Source of the DNA: Ornithinimicrobium sp.
Lineage (GTDB): Bacteria > Actinomycetota > Actinomycetes > Actinomycetales > Dermatophilaceae
Direction: 5' to 3'
DNA length: 5,392 nt
NCBI GenBank assembly: GCA_030145965.1
Contig: JASKZT010000263.1
Location: 1-5,392, forward strand
This document shows positions 5,015-5,392 of this stretch, piece after piece. The notes beneath the pieces were generated by a model, which worked only from the letters and a program-made list of their open reading frames with translations, had not been told where the DNA came from and did not search any database. The stretch's first letter is position 1; each line of letters begins with the position of its first letter. The translations under genes were made by a program, and so were the position numbers.

Positions 5015-5392
5015 TCAGGCGCCGACGTAGTCCGCCAGGTGCTGGCCGGTCAGCGTCGAGCGCGTGGCCACGAGGTCGGCGGGCGTGCCCTCGAAGACCA
5101 CCCGGCCGCCGTCGTTGCCGGCTCCGGGCCCGAGGTCGATGACCCAGTCGGCGTGCGCCATCACGGCCTGGTGGTGCTCGATGACGATGACCGAGCGCCC
5201 GGAGTCCACGAGACGGTCCAGCAGGCCGAGGAGGTTCTCCACGTCGGCCAGGTGCAGGCCCGTCGACGGCTCGTCGAGGATGTAGGTCTGCGCCTTGTCG
5301 CCCATCTGCGCGGCCAGCTTGAGCCGCTGCCGCTCACCACCGGACAGCGTGGTCAGCGGCTGGCCCAGCGTGATGTAGCCCAGCCCCACGTC
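5015..5392 (-). CDS. UvrA-like ABC ATPase, C-terminal part (5' end outside window)
   Basis: The minus-strand frame runs from the window edge to a TGA at 5017-5015, giving the last 125 residues. They form the C-terminal ATP-binding cassette of a UvrA-family protein: [15 protein letters not shown] signature [12 protein letters not shown] (16-27), Walker B with catalytic glutamate [12 protein letters not shown] (36-47; E41), and the H-loop region [20 protein letters not shown] with H73. UvrA is the damage-sensing ATPase of nucleotide excision repair. Details such as GGERQR instead of GGEAQR, EHHQAVM instead of EHNLDV, and [17 protein letters not shown] look more like the shorter UvrA paralogues (UvrA2/DrrC type) linked to drug or DNA-intercalator tolerance than like housekeeping UvrA. 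That sub-family call is an inference from a short fragment. The gene is convergent with the deacylase gene, with no visible terminator between them. Confidence 0.88.
   Translation of the reverse strand, partial: DVGLGYITLGQPLTTLSGGERQRLKLAAQMGDKAQTYILDEPSTGLHLADVENLLGLLDRLVDSGRSVIVIEHHQAVMAHADWVIDLGPGAGNDGGRVVFEGTPADLVATRSTLTGQHLADYVGA

Noticed and set aside
1..5392. A novel defence, mobile or biosynthetic system
   Set aside because: I saw no transposase, integrase, CRISPR repeat, toxin-antitoxin pair, reverse transcriptase or biosynthetic cluster. Six of the seven genes fit known families, and codon use is uniform across the window.

Overview
The window is ordinary chromosomal DNA from a very GC-rich actinobacterium. 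The best guess is Micrococcales, near the Intrasporangiaceae/Ornithinimicrobium group. This rests on near-exclusive G/C at third codon positions, a HelY-type Ski2-like helicase, a stand-alone 5'-3' exonuclease, and TANNNT -10 promoter elements with leaderless starts. Placement below class level is an inference.

Layout from left to right: the 3' part of a helY-type RNA helicase gene (+, 1-1299); a complete thiolase gene with its own -10 element and Shine-Dalgarno (+, 1353-2561); a convergent stand-alone 5'-3' exonuclease gene (-, 2589-3542); a divergent gene for a small four-helix membrane protein of unknown function (+, 3578-3943); a one-domain Lrp/AsnC-family regulator (+, 3985-4446); a YbaK-type aminoacyl-tRNA deacylase (+, 4514-5005); and the 3' end of a convergent UvrA-like ABC ATPase gene (-, 5015-5392). 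Coding density is very high. Gaps are 9 to 67 bp, there is no gene-free stretch over 300 bases, and no RNA gene, mobile element or CRISPR array was seen.

The genes look like neighbours with separate jobs rather than one pathway. They cover RNA processing (HelY), acyl-CoA metabolism (thiolase), nucleic-acid repair or processing (exonuclease, UvrA-like ATPase), translation fidelity (YbaK) and transcriptional control (Lrp). HelY with a nearby 5'-3' exonuclease recalls the Mycobacterium tuberculosis helY (Rv2092c)-Rv2090 region, but here a thiolase lies between them.

The most distinctive signal is in the promoters. Three consecutive plus-strand genes have a TANNNT hexamer ending exactly 6 nt before the start codon, and the divergent exonuclease has one ending 8 nt before its ATG. 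That predicts leaderless mRNAs. All four CTAG tetranucleotides in the window fall inside these putative -10 elements. The exonuclease/membrane-protein pair shares a 35-bp divergent promoter whose two -10 elements are 9 bp apart. I found no convincing novel multi-gene system.
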